DNA of 38,941 nucleotides, taken from Pseudanabaena sp. FACHB-2040. Lineage in GTDB: Bacteria > Cyanobacteriota > Cyanobacteriia > Phormidesmidales > Phormidesmidaceae. Position numbers and translations under genes: made by a program. The stretch's first letter is position 1. Every line of letters begins with the position of its first letter. The stretch is from NCBI RefSeq assembly GCF_014696715.1, contig NZ_JACJQO010000003.1, forward strand, positions 1-38,941. The letters run 5' to 3'. The notes beneath the pieces were generated by a model. That model was given only the letters and a program-made list of their open reading frames with translations, ran no database searches and was not told the origin of the DNA. Shown in pieces: positions 1 through 8,032 of this stretch.

Positions 1-144
1 TTTGACCGCTTGATTCACTGCATGAATCAATTCCGCGCTTCGCCACACGCTTTCAAACTGGCTGTTTGATGCCTTGAAAACTTTTTTCTCAACCAGAGTG
101 ACTAAAGAGGGATCATAATCAGAGGTCGCTTGACCGTGCCCATT
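1..144 (-). CDS. Possible partial coding frame running off the left edge
   Basis: On the minus strand one frame is open from an in-frame stop at 145-147 to the edge of the window, about 48 codons. Its translation looks protein-like, with stretches such as DPSLVTLVEKKVFKASNSQF and ESVWRSAELIHAVNQ. No ATG, GTG or TTG start precedes that conserved-looking part, so this may be a gene with its start inside the frame, a gene remnant, or chance. It would be divergent from the flippase gene at 161. I do not recognise a family. Confidence 0.25.
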
Positions 145-160
145 CTACCGCCGAAAGTTG

Positions 161-1147
161 ATGCGCCCCGACACGGATTTTCTTAGGACACCTTTAGCTA
201 AGAGACTCAAGCAGTTCTCCCAGTTTGCTCCGGCCCTGTTTAGCCTGGGGCTATTTTGCCTGTCAGCTTGGGCGATACATTCGGAGTTGAGCCAGTATCC
301 GCCTCGGGCAATTCTTAACAACATTCGGTCGATTCCGGTCGAGGCGTTGGGGGCAGCTGTGGCGCTGACTGGGCTCAATTTTCTGTTTCTCACGGGCAAC
401 GATACCCTAGCGACCCGCTATGTGCGCCATCCGCTGCCGTACCGTAAAACTGCGTTGGTGGCCGTGATCAGCTATGCAATTAGCAACAGTGTGGGTATGG
501 CCATGCTGAGCGGGGGGGCTATTCGCTATCGCTTTTATTCGGCTTGGGGGCTGTCGGCAGGTAAAGTTGCTCAAATAGCTGCTTTTTGTGGTCTGAGCTT
601 TTGGATTGGCCTGTTTTTTCTTTGTGGGCTGGTCTTTACGCTAGACCCATTGCCTTTGCCGGGTCTGCTGCATTTGCCCTTTGAGACGGTGCGCCCCATT
701 GGTCTGCTTTTTCTAGCGATGATTGCCGCTTACCTGACGATTACTGGGCTTAATCGTCACCCCGTCAAAATTGGTCGGTGGAGCTTGCCAAACCTGCCGC
801 TGAAGCTATCTTTAGCTCAGATTTTGGTGACCTCTGGCGACTGGGCCGCAGCAGCAGGCGTAATTTATGTGCTGCTGTGGTTTACGGGAGTAAGCTCGGG
901 CCTTAGCTATTTTGCTTTTTTTGGGGCTTATCTGCTGGCGCTGTTGTCTAGCATTATCAGCAATGTGCCGGGGGGGTTGGGGGTGTTTGAGACGGTGCTG
1001 CTGCTGCTGATCTCGCCGCCGATTGCGGCGGACAGTCTGCTGGGGGTGCTGCTGGTTTATCGGATCATCTACTTTTTTCTGCCGCTCATAGTGGGAGTTT
1101 TGTTGCTAGGAGTCTATGAGTTGCAGCAGCGCTATAGGCGCAGTTAA
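161..1147 (+). CDS. MprF-like flippase domain / UPF0104 membrane protein
   Basis: This is a polytopic inner-membrane protein of about 328 residues, the length of the stand-alone UPF0104/COG0392 family. That family corresponds to the N-terminal lipid-flippase half of lysylphosphatidylglycerol synthase MprF. It has about eight hydrophobic segments. The signature SGGAIRYRFYSAWGL lies near residue 120 and NVPGGLGVFETVLLLL near residue 270; the PGGLGxFE motif is the family hallmark. The aminoacyl-transferase half of full MprF is absent, so lysyl-lipid synthesis is not supported; a lipid or polyprenyl-linked substrate flippase is the likely role. The ATG at 161 is directly preceded by an in-frame TTG at 158, which could also start it. 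The 3' neighbour phnC is convergent, with a 37-bp gap. Confidence 0.85.
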   Translation: MRPDTDFLRTPLAKRLKQFSQFAPALFSLGLFCLSAWAIHSELSQYPPRAILNNIRSIPVEALGAAVALTGLNFLFLTGNDTLATRYVRHPLPYRKTALVAVISYAISNSVGMAMLSGGAIRYRFYSAWGLSAGKVAQIAAFCGLSFWIGLFFLCGLVFTLDPLPLPGLLHLPFETVRPIGLLFLAMIAAYLTITGLNRHPVKIGRWSLPNLPLKLSLAQILVTSGDWAAAAGVIYVLLWFTGVSSGLSYFAFFGAYLLALLSSIISNVPGGLGVFETVLLLLISPPIAADSLLGVLLVYRIIYFFLPLIVGVLLLGVYELQQRYRRS

Positions 1148-1184
1148 CCGCGTTGGGCTGCGATCTTTTGCTGGTTCGGTGGGG

Positions 1185-1919
1185 TCAGGGCTTGTAGAGG
1201 TGGGCCATGCTAGTGGTATTGAACTGGGCGGTGGGCACGTCGAGCACCAGTTTGCCGGACTGAATGCCGAGGATGCGATCGCTATATTCCCGAGCCAGCT
1301 CCACTTGGTGCAGATTGCAGAGCACCGTCAGTCCTTCTTGCTGGCAGAGCGATCGCAATAGGCCCAGGACTGTGTGAGCCGTTTCGGGGTCGAGGCTGGC
1401 TACGGGTTCGTCGGCCAAAATCAGGCTGGCCCGCTGGGTGAGGGCGCGGGCAATGGCGACCCGCTGCTGCTGCCCCCCTGAGAGCTGGTCGGCTCTTTGA
1501 AAGGCGACATCGAGCAGCTGCACTCGCTCTAGGGCGGCTAGCCCTTCCTTGAGCAAATCGGGCGGAAACTGGCTGAATGCACAGCGCCAGAGCGGCAGCT
1601 CTGGCAGCCGCCCACCTAAGCAATTTTCTAGGGCGCTGCGGCGGCGCACTAGGTTGAATTGCTGGGCGATGGTAGCGATTTGGGTGCGAGCCTGCTGAAG
1701 TTCGCGGGCGGAGCAGCGGGTGAGGTTCTGCCCGTGAAACCAGACTTGGCCGTGGGTGGGGCGAATTAGCCCCAGAAGGCAGCGCATCAGGGTGGTCTTG
1801 CCTGCGCCGCTGGGGCCTAAAACAGCAGTGAAGGAGTGGGGCGCAATTTCAAAGCTGACCTGCTCTAGGGCAGTCCGGCCATTGTCATAGATTTTGGTTA
1901 GGCTCTCAACTCTTAGCAT
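1185..1919 (-). CDS. phnC: PhnC-type ABC transporter ATP-binding protein
   Basis: A 244-residue ABC ATPase of the phosphonate/phosphite importer class. Visible motifs are Walker [10 protein letters not shown] (35-43), Q-loop around Q86-Q87, signature LSGGQQQR (146-153), Walker B LILADEP (166-172), the D-loop SLDPE just after, and the H-loop histidine in CNLHQVE (about 203). It powers the PhnE permease from the cytoplasmic face. It is the last gene of the ArsR-phnD-phnE-phnC operon and starts only 3 bp after the phnE stop, so the two are probably translationally coupled. No C-P lyase genes are in the window, so the true substrate (phosphonate, phosphite or another oxyanion) cannot be read from context. 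Confidence 0.9.
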   Translation of the reverse strand: MLRVESLTKIYDNGRTALEQVSFEIAPHSFTAVLGPSGAGKTTLMRCLLGLIRPTHGQVWFHGQNLTRCSARELQQARTQIATIAQQFNLVRRRSALENCLGGRLPELPLWRCAFSQFPPDLLKEGLAALERVQLLDVAFQRADQLSGGQQQRVAIARALTQRASLILADEPVASLDPETAHTVLGLLRSLCQQEGLTVLCNLHQVELAREYSDRILGIQSGKLVLDVPTAQFNTTSMAHLYKP

Positions 1920-1922
1920 GGC

Positions 1923-2777
1923 TTACCCCAACCGCTGCCGCAGGCGGGCACTGAGGGCGTCGATCAGGCTGACCATGCCCAAGATTAGCAGCAGAATAGT
2001 GGAGAGCCGAGGAAAGTCGAGCAGCTTGAGACTGACCAGCAGCTCGTAGCCAATGCCGCCCGCCCCCACAATGCCCAAAATGACTGAGGAACGGACGTTG
2101 AACTCCCACAGGTAAAGGCTGATGCCGATCAGTCCCGGTAGCGCTTCTGGCAGAACGGCAAAGGTGAAGGTTCGAATGCGATCGCATCCTGCTGCCTCAA
2201 CCGCCTCGATTGGCTCGGCTGGCAAGGTTTCTAGCACTTCGGCATAGAGCTTAGCCATCGATCCAGTGGTGTGTAGGGCCACGCCTAAGGCTCCAGCAAA
2301 TGGCCCCAAACCCACAATCGAGACAAAAAATAGGGCAAAAATTGCGGTATCGATACCCCGCAGCAGGTTCAGGAATGCCCGCAGCGGGGTTGCCAACCCT
2401 TTGAAAGGGGTGACATTGCGGGCCACGATCATGGCTAAGGGGACAGCCGCCATGATCGCAACTCCCGTGCCAATGATGGCGATCGCCAGCGTTTCCCAAA
2501 TTGCTTCTAGAAAAATCGGCAGTTCGCTGAAGTCGGGCGGAAACAGCCGCACTAGCCAGTTCCCCATCTGGGGCAGGCGCTGCCAAAACTGCTGCGGGTC
2601 AACCCTGGCTTCACGGGCGCTGGCAATGAGGATAGCGCCTGCCAGCAACGCCCAAAAGCTGTGGCGCAGCACTCGCCAAAGGCCCCCCTGACGCTGCCAT
2701 TCGCCTTTGAGGAGGGCATCGTAACTAGGCGGGGGAGCTGATTTGCCGTTGGTAGGTTCGAGCGGGGGGCGGGTCAT
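1923..2777 (-). CDS. phnE: PhnE-type ABC transporter permease
   Basis: A 284-residue permease with a cytoplasmic N-terminal tail of about 35 residues, then about six membrane spans with the binding-protein-dependent transport fold. The cytoplasmic loop that contacts the ATPase is visible as EALPAEPIEAVEAAGCDRIR-like sequence (EAVEAAG, near residue 190), the EAA motif of this family. The segment SVILGIVGAGGIGYELLVSL near the C-terminus is typical of PhnE. It follows phnD after a 117-bp gap that contains a strong hairpin, and leads directly into phnC. One copy is present, so the permease is probably a homodimer. Confidence 0.9.
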   Translation of the reverse strand: MTRPPLEPTNGKSAPPPSYDALLKGEWQRQGGLWRVLRHSFWALLAGAILIASAREARVDPQQFWQRLPQMGNWLVRLFPPDFSELPIFLEAIWETLAIAIIGTGVAIMAAVPLAMIVARNVTPFKGLATPLRAFLNLLRGIDTAIFALFFVSIVGLGPFAGALGVALHTTGSMAKLYAEVLETLPAEPIEAVEAAGCDRIRTFTFAVLPEALPGLIGISLYLWEFNVRSSVILGIVGAGGIGYELLVSLKLLDFPRLSTILLLILGMVSLIDALSARLRQRLG

Positions 2778-2811
2778 AGGAGCAATGTTTCTAGGGCATA
2801 GCTTGAGAATC

Positions 2812-2841
2812 CCCCTGCCCCCCTTGCAAGAGGGGCAGGGG
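2812..2841. repeat. GC-rich hairpin between phnD and phnE
   Basis: CCCCTGCCCC (2812-2821) pairs perfectly with GGGGCAGGGG (2832-2841) around a 10-nt loop that itself contains the palindrome CTTGCAAG. It sits in the only long gap inside the phn operon. It resembles C-rich/G-rich dispersed hairpins of cyanobacterial genomes. It could stabilise the phnD message or lower downstream expression, so that more binding protein than permease is made; that role is inference. Confidence 0.6.
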
Positions 2842-2894
2842 AAAGCTTTTATTCAAGAAGCTAGGGGATCTTACAGCAGACTTTTTGCGCAGAA

Positions 2895-3824
2895 CTACTT
2901 CAGCTTGCCAACTGACTTGCCAGCCGTTTCGATGGGTGCGTAGTTGCTGCCGTCGGAGACTACAAAGCCGGTGTAGTTGGGGGGTAGCAAAGTTTCGGTC
3001 TGCTCTGGGGTGAGATTGACCAAAACCTCCTGCAGACGGGCTTTGAGATCTTCTGGGAAATCACCGCGCACCACAATGGGGTCGTTGGGCAGCGGATCTG
3101 ACTGCCAGATGATCTTGATCTGGCTCTTGTCGATTTTGCCCTCGCTGGTCAGCACGTCGAGGTTGCGATCGTAATCGGAGGCAATATCAACTTGGCCGTT
3201 GAGCAACGCGATGGCCTGGGCGGCGTGGCTGGCCCCTTCGCTGTAGTCAAACACAGCTTTGGGATCGAGATTGCGGCGCAAAAACTCGGCTTGGGGCACC
3301 AACCAGCCGGAGGTAGAGCCGACGTCGGCTAGGCTGATTTTGAGCTTTTCGCCCTGCTGGCTGAGCGCAATGGCTTCTTCTAGAGTCTCGAAGGGGGCGT
3401 CGGCGCGGGCCATGAGCACCGAGTAGTAGGTGGGCTGGTCTTTGTACTTGACGGTTGCGATCGCATCGAGCGACGGCTCATTGTGGTGAGCCAGCACATA
3501 GCCCCAAGGGCCGAGCCAAGCCACATCCAGCGTGCCAGAGCGCAGCGCCTCAGAGATGCCAATCCAGTCGTCGGCGACCACCACTTCAGTCGGTAAGCCC
3601 AGCTGCTCGCCTACTTCCTGAAACAGCGGCTCAAACTGCTTACGGTTTTCGTTAGGCGTTGGGAAATAAGGCCCTACCCCAAACTTGAGTTGAGTGAGCT
3701 GTACAGAGTCTGGGGCAGCGGCATCGGGCTGAGAAGACTGGGGTGTACAGGCTACTACTACGACCAGCGCCAGCAGCCCCGCTAGGAATGCTCCTAGCCA
3801 GCCTTTTGTGCGAAATCTAACCAT
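2895..3824 (-). CDS. phnD: PhnD-type periplasmic substrate-binding lipoprotein
   Basis: A 309-residue phosphate/phosphite/phosphonate ABC transporter binding protein (PhnD/PtxB superfamily). The N-terminus has a lipoprotein signal: charged MVRFRTKGW, a hydrophobic stretch, then VVACTPQ with the lipidated cysteine at C26. The mature part shows family features such as LKFGVGPYFPTPNENRKQFE at the start and VADDWIGISEALRSGTLDVAWLGPWGY. The GPWGY region replaces the more common G-P-x-x-Y. GGAAG lies just upstream of the ATG. It starts 39 bp after the ArsR stop, so both are in one transcript. AioX, an arsenite-binding protein, is a known member of this superfamily, which matters because the gene is under an ArsR-type regulator with a cysteine pair. 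Confidence 0.88.
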   Translation of the reverse strand: MVRFRTKGWLGAFLAGLLALVVVVACTPQSSQPDAAAPDSVQLTQLKFGVGPYFPTPNENRKQFEPLFQEVGEQLGLPTEVVVADDWIGISEALRSGTLDVAWLGPWGYVLAHHNEPSLDAIATVKYKDQPTYYSVLMARADAPFETLEEAIALSQQGEKLKISLADVGSTSGWLVPQAEFLRRNLDPKAVFDYSEGASHAAQAIALLNGQVDIASDYDRNLDVLTSEGKIDKSQIKIIWQSDPLPNDPIVVRGDFPEDLKARLQEVLVNLTPEQTETLLPPNYTGFVVSDGSNYAPIETAGKSVGKLK

Positions 3825-3863
3825 GTCAACTTCCTTATTCGCGTTACTGAAGTGGGAAGGGCA

Positions 3864-4175
3864 CTAAGCCCCAGTTTCAAAAGACAGAGAGCAGCAGCCC
3901 AGGTTGAGGGCTTTAGCCGAACCTATCTGCACACCGGGGGCAAGCTGATAGAGAACCGCTTTGCCCTCTCGACTCGACACCACCAGTCCCTCCCGACGCA
4001 GCACTTTAAGGTGGTGAGATAGGAGACTCTGCTCTAGGTCTAGTCGCCGATTCAGCTCACCTACGTGTTTCGGACCCTCCATCAGCATTTGCACAACCGC
4101 CAGACGAGTCTGATCTGCCAGAATCCGCAGCTGACGGGCGCAGAAAGACGGCATAGCAGGATCTGCCTGAGGCAT
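3864..4175 (-). CDS. ArsR/SmtB-family repressor with C-terminal CC pair
   Basis: A winged-helix repressor of 103 residues when started at the ATG at 4175, which has GGGAG seven bases upstream. A longer start at 4214 (116 residues) has no ribosome site and would run through the operator. The helix-turn-helix is ELNRRLDLEQSLLSHHLKVL (about 40-59), followed by the wing REGKAVLYQL. There is no ELCVGD-type cysteine site in the recognition helix region. Instead a vicinal pair C94-C95 lies after the winged helix, plus C12 near the N-terminus. In Acidithiobacillus ferrooxidans ArsR, C-terminal C95-C96 form the arsenite site, so metalloid sensing is plausible but inferred. It heads the operon with phnD, phnE and phnC and probably autoregulates it. 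Confidence 0.85.
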   Translation of the reverse strand: MPQADPAMPSFCARQLRILADQTRLAVVQMLMEGPKHVGELNRRLDLEQSLLSHHLKVLRREGLVVSSREGKAVLYQLAPGVQIGSAKALNLGCCSLSFETGA

Positions 4176-4214
4176 CAGCAGCTCCCATTCCCACAAAGAT
4201 GAATTTTCCTTCAT

Positions 4215-4230
4215 ATGAAAGACTATTCAT
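4215..4230. promoter_or_regulatory. ArsR/SmtB-type operator
   Basis: The inverted repeat ATGAA-N6-TTCAT matches the core TGAA-N6-TTCA of the 12-2-12 operators bound by SmtB, ZiaR and ArsR-type repressors. A second overlapping palindrome TTCATATGAA lies at 4210-4219. It is 40-55 bp upstream of the chosen ArsR start at 4175, where a promoter would be. It lies in the region between the repressor operon and the divergent trkA-like gene at 4408. Confidence 0.65.
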
Positions 4231-4407
4231 CTCAATCCGTCAATCGGGCGCTTCAGTAGAAGACTACGAAGTGTCTGGTGGATTAAGCAAGAACCCAATT
4301 AAAAATTGAAGCGCAGGAGAGATAACTCGGTCCTGATTATTGCGACCTGGCCCAACTCCGCGCCATAGTGAGGCCATCTGCACCAAGTCAGCGCTAGGGG
4401 AGGCTGT

Positions 4408-5085
4408 ATGTACGTTTTGATTGGGGGAGCTGGCATGATGGGCCTGAATCTGGCCGAGACACTGCTCCAGACAGGTCACACTGTAGCGCTAATCGACACC
4501 GCGCCTGCGGCCTGCCAGCACGCCCGTGAAAAAATTGGGGTAATGGCCTTTGAAGGCAGCGCTGTTAGCACTACAGTGCTCATGGAGGCAGGCATTCGCA
4601 AGGCTGATGCGGTGATTGCAGCGCTGCGCGACGACGCGCTAAATCTGGCCATGGTGACCCTAGCTAAGCACTATGGAGTACCCCAGATCGTAGTGCGAAT
4701 GAGCGATCGCGACTTTGCCGAACCCTATCAACTGGCCGGAGCCACCCATATCATCAGCACCACTGATCTAGCTATCACCCGCATTCTCAACGCGATTGAG
4801 TATCCCCAAGTGGATGCCATGATGCACTTCGAGCAAGATCAGATAGAGGTGCTCAAGCTATCGATTCCCCAGGAGTGCTACTTGGTCGGGCGAACGCTGG
4901 CTGAGGTAGCCCGCGACCCCCGATTTCCAGCAGGAACTTTGATTATTGGCTACCAGGCCCACCCCCACGAAGACCTAACCATTCCCAATGGCAGCACGGT
5001 GCTGGAGCGAGGCTCCACGATTTTGGCCGTGACAAAGCCCCATCTGGTCAGGCACATGATTGACTTCTTAGGAATGTGCAGATAA
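4408..5085 (+). CDS. TrkA/KtrA-like NAD-binding K+ channel regulator
   Basis: A 225-residue cytoplasmic protein with one TrkA_N (RCK) Rossmann domain and one TrkA_C domain. The nucleotide-binding loop GGAGMMG is at residues 6-12, with the acidic D at the end of strand 2 (ALIDTAP). Length and layout match the single-RCK KtrA/TrkA-like regulatory subunits that gate Trk/Ktr potassium uptake in response to nucleotides. No potassium channel gene is adjacent. It is convergent with the CPA1 antiporter gene, and both would act in monovalent cation homeostasis. Confidence 0.85.
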   Translation: MYVLIGGAGMMGLNLAETLLQTGHTVALIDTAPAACQHAREKIGVMAFEGSAVSTTVLMEAGIRKADAVIAALRDDALNLAMVTLAKHYGVPQIVVRMSDRDFAEPYQLAGATHIISTTDLAITRILNAIEYPQVDAMMHFEQDQIEVLKLSIPQECYLVGRTLAEVARDPRFPAGTLIIGYQAHPHEDLTIPNGSTVLERGSTILAVTKPHLVRHMIDFLGMCR

Positions 5086-5127
5086 AAAAGCGCCTCAGCT
5101 TTGCCCTATACCTCTCTCCTCCTCCCC

Positions 5128-6741
5128 TCACTCATCCTTCAAAGTCATCAGCTTCTCGTTAAGTTCGCTCACGTAGGACTGGGCCAAGTCGTCGGGCAGC
5201 AGTCCTTTGCGGGCGGCTCTGCGAACGGCTCCTTTTTCGGCTAAAAAGAGGCGGCGGCGCAGGCTGTCTAGGTAGCCCTGTTCAACCGGGTCGGGGGCTA
5301 TGTCTGAGCGTTGATTGTAGAGGTCTCGCAGCTCTCGTTCGGAAGTGGCGATACGAGCCTGATAGGCGGCAAACAGTTCTTCGTAAAGGGATTTGGGTAG
5401 GCTGCCCGACTCTAGCAGGCTATTGAGTTCTTGCTGGGCGGCTTTAGAGGAGATCAGGTTGAGCTGTAGGGTTTCGATGTGCTGCCGCAGGGGAGAGATG
5501 GGGGAGAGGTTGAGCTGTTTGACGAGCCGGGGTAGGGCCAACCCCTGACCAATGAGCGACAGCAGCACGGCACTGTAGACCAGGGCAATTACTTCAGGGC
5601 GGCCGGGCAGGGTAAGCGGCAGGCTGACGGCTAGCGCCATTGACAGCGACCCTTTGACGTTGCCTAAAATCAGCACGTGCTGCCAGCGCAGGGGAATGGG
5701 GCGATCGAAGAAGTTGAGCAGGGCCACCAAAGGATAAATGGAGCAAATGCGCCCGATCTGATAAGCCAGAATGGCAAAGAGGGCGGCGGGAATGGTGTAC
5801 CACAGGGTGCCTAAGTTGACTTCAATTCCTACCAGCAAAAAGATGAAGGTATTGACCCCAAACCCGGCATATTCCCAAAAGTTGAGCAGAGTGACGCGGG
5901 TAGAGGCTGAGGTGCGGCTAAAGCCCAGATTGCCGATGACCAGGCCGGTGACAACAACTGCGATCGCACCCGACACCCCCAATGCCTGACCCAGCTGAAA
6001 CGTGCCCAGCGACACGGCCACAGTCAGCAGCAGATCGCTGAGGGCATCATCGAGTTGGGAGAATAGGCCGACGCAAAGGTAGCCCAAACCCAGACCCACC
6101 AAGCCGCCGCCGACAAAGGCCACCAGCAGTTGCGAAAGCGCCGCTGTCGGGGTCACCGTTCCCTGAGTATGGAAGGTGGCAATGAGACTTAGCAGCACCA
6201 GGGCAATACCGTCGTTGAACAGGCTCTCGCCTTCGACAATGGTCGCTAATCGTCCGGGCACAGGCACTTCGCGAAAGGCGACAATGACAGAGACTGTGTC
6301 GGTAATAGTCAAAATCACCCCCGTTGCGGCGGCGGTAATCCAGGCCATACCCAGGCCCGCCTGCAGCAGCGCAGCGGTAATCGAGGCTGCCAGCAGCACC
6401 CCTGGCCCAGCCAAGAGAGCAATCGGCTTGACGGTGCTACGCAGACGGCTGAAATCGGTATTGATAGCAGCCTCAAAGATCAAAATCGGCAGAAACAGAT
6501 TCAAGATCAGGTCTGGATTGAGTCCGATGGTGCCTGGTAGGGCCTGTTTGGTAATGGCCAACCCTGCTACCACCAAACCGACTACGTAGGGAATGTGCAG
6601 CCGCCGCGTGATCAGGGCCACTCCAGTCGCCACCAGCAGCAGGATGATCAAGGTGTTGACTAGCCCGGTAAACTCAGTAGTCGCAGCGGCTGCGCTGCCC
6701 AGATCAGGGGCTTGGCTGGTTAGAAGAAAAAGACCGCTCAC
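5128..6741 (-). CDS. CPA1-type cation:proton antiporter
   Basis: A 537-residue Na+(K+)/H+ antiporter of the NhaP/CPA1 family. About twelve membrane spans fill residues 20-400. The catalytic motif GESLFNDGIALVLLSL carries the conserved N-D pair, and upstream VILTITDTVSVIVAFREV has the usual TDxVSV-type helix. A charged cytoplasmic tail of about 130 residues follows (helical, with repeated R/E/L), as in cyanobacterial NhaS/NhaP proteins with regulatory tails. The start is GTG at 6741; no ATG lies close upstream in frame. It ends 42 bp from the convergent trkA-like gene. Confidence 0.88.
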   Translation of the reverse strand: MSGLFLLTSQAPDLGSAAAATTEFTGLVNTLIILLLVATGVALITRRLHIPYVVGLVVAGLAITKQALPGTIGLNPDLILNLFLPILIFEAAINTDFSRLRSTVKPIALLAGPGVLLAASITAALLQAGLGMAWITAAATGVILTITDTVSVIVAFREVPVPGRLATIVEGESLFNDGIALVLLSLIATFHTQGTVTPTAALSQLLVAFVGGGLVGLGLGYLCVGLFSQLDDALSDLLLTVAVSLGTFQLGQALGVSGAIAVVVTGLVIGNLGFSRTSASTRVTLLNFWEYAGFGVNTFIFLLVGIEVNLGTLWYTIPAALFAILAYQIGRICSIYPLVALLNFFDRPIPLRWQHVLILGNVKGSLSMALAVSLPLTLPGRPEVIALVYSAVLLSLIGQGLALPRLVKQLNLSPISPLRQHIETLQLNLISSKAAQQELNSLLESGSLPKSLYEELFAAYQARIATSERELRDLYNQRSDIAPDPVEQGYLDSLRRRLFLAEKGAVRRAARKGLLPDDLAQSYVSELNEKLMTLKDE

Positions 6742-6999
6742 AGTACGTTCCAGTGGGTGCCGTTAACAATTCCTTTCAATCCTACGGGAGCCGCTACGGC
6801 ACTGCCGTTTGCTGGAGTGCAATGGTCGGACGTTGGAGCGGCCCTTGCAGCGATTTTTGCACTAGTAGGCTGCAGGGAGTAGATATGGGTAGAGGGGTGG
6901 ATGAGTGGTGAATGCAGGCGAAAATGGCTGTAAAAGCCATCGCAAGTGTTTGTTCGCCCGCTTCGCCGTAGGATAGAAACACTCCTCCAGGGAAATAGT

Positions 7000-7419
7000 A
7001 TGGATAAAGCAGCGCAGCTAATTCGCATGGCAGAAGATGAGCTAACCGAGTACAGCACGGATGCTCGCAAGATTGAGAAGCTGCGACGCAAGTTTAGCTT
7101 TGTCGTGCCTTACACGGAGCAGGCAGAGGTGCGATCGCAAGTTGAATCTGCTATGCCCAAAAACTTTGTGGCCAAGCTGGTGGAAGAAAACCGCCAAACA
7201 GTAGCGCTGCCCTTCTGGGGAATTGGGGGGCTGGGGCTGCTGCTGGGCATTTCCTGGAAACAGCCGTTTGACCTGATTGCTACTGGAATCGGGTTCTACG
7301 TGGCCTTCCAAATCCAAAAATGGGGCTGGGAGCTGGAGGCTAAGCGCCTGGTGCTAAAAACGCTTGATGAGATCGAAGCTACTGTCCAAGCTGATAGAGC
7401 AGAGGCCAAGGTGGAGTAA
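7000..7419 (+). CDS. Hypothetical two-TM membrane protein
   Basis: I do not recognise a named family. The protein (139 residues) begins MDKAAQLIRMAEDEL, after an AGGGAAA ribosome site; an upstream in-frame TTG at 6946 gives an unconvincing 18-residue extension. It has an N-terminal charged helical region of about 65 residues, two membrane spans (about 68-85 and 90-107), and a charged C-terminal helix ending TVQADRAEAKVE. It is 12 bp upstream of the next membrane-protein gene, so they form a likely operon. Confidence 0.65.
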   Translation: MDKAAQLIRMAEDELTEYSTDARKIEKLRRKFSFVVPYTEQAEVRSQVESAMPKNFVAKLVEENRQTVALPFWGIGGLGLLLGISWKQPFDLIATGIGFYVAFQIQKWGWELEAKRLVLKTLDEIEATVQADRAEAKVE

Positions 7420-7431
7420 TCAGACAGATCC

Positions 7432-7920
7432 ATGAATCGGGCTCGGCTACGGACTATCCTGCTGTGGGTTGTGCTCAACACTGCCTTTTGGGCAGTTGTC
7501 TGGAGTGTTACGTTTTCAGGCCTGTATGGTGTGTGGGCTAATGAGGCCATTGAACCTTCACTTTTCAAAGGCTTTTTGGCTGGGGGAGCCGTGGGTGGGG
7601 CAGGGCTGGGGCTGTTGGAAGCGAGGGTTTTTGGCTTTCTTCAAAGGCAGGATGCTTGGGGCAGAAGCGTTATCTTTTGGGTTGTCTACTGGGTCTTGGT
7701 CTTCCCGCTGTTTGCTACCTTGATCTGGGCGATTGTGAATCGAGACTGTAACTGCGATGGCAATTTAATGTGTCTTTGCCCACCCGCCAATTTTCTTCTG
7801 GGAATGGTGATTGCCTACCTATTTTTGTGGGTGACTGTCCCTGGATATTTTGTAGTGGCTGTGGTGGGCAGTCTGCTCTGGGGATGGCTGTTTCAGCGCC
7901 TGGTTTACCGATTTTTTTAA
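7432..7920 (+). CDS. Hypothetical four-TM membrane protein
   Basis: Unrecognised 162-residue integral membrane protein. Four hydrophobic spans are visible, around residues 8-30, 42-62, 80-100 and 120-155. A small cysteine cluster, RDCNCDGNLMCLCPP (C at four positions within about 12 residues), lies between spans 3 and 4. The cluster could be a metal or disulfide site, but that is a guess. It is the second gene of a pair with the 139-residue protein just upstream. Confidence 0.65.
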   Translation: MNRARLRTILLWVVLNTAFWAVVWSVTFSGLYGVWANEAIEPSLFKGFLAGGAVGGAGLGLLEARVFGFLQRQDAWGRSVIFWVVYWVLVFPLFATLIWAIVNRDCNCDGNLMCLCPPANFLLGMVIAYLFLWVTVPGYFVVAVVGSLLWGWLFQRLVYRFF

Positions 7921-8032
7921 GCTGGTGCGGTGCGGCGAATGCGATCGCTCAATCTAGAATTGCCTAGAATTCATTTGGGAGTTGTTGGGCAGGCTGTACT
8001 GGACTCAAGCTGCAGAATGGAGGGTCAGGCCA

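Noticed and set aside
1185-3824. Complete phosphonate-degradation cluster
   Set aside because: Only the importer and its regulator are present; no C-P lyase or phosphonatase gene is visible.
4176-4214. Longer ArsR start at 4214
   Set aside because: No ribosome site, and it would place the operator at the start codon; the ATG at 4175 has GGGAG upstream and puts the CC pair at the expected position.
6742-6999. Gene or remnant between the antiporter and the 139-residue protein
   Set aside because: Frames here are shadows or lack coding character; I see only a possible promoter region.
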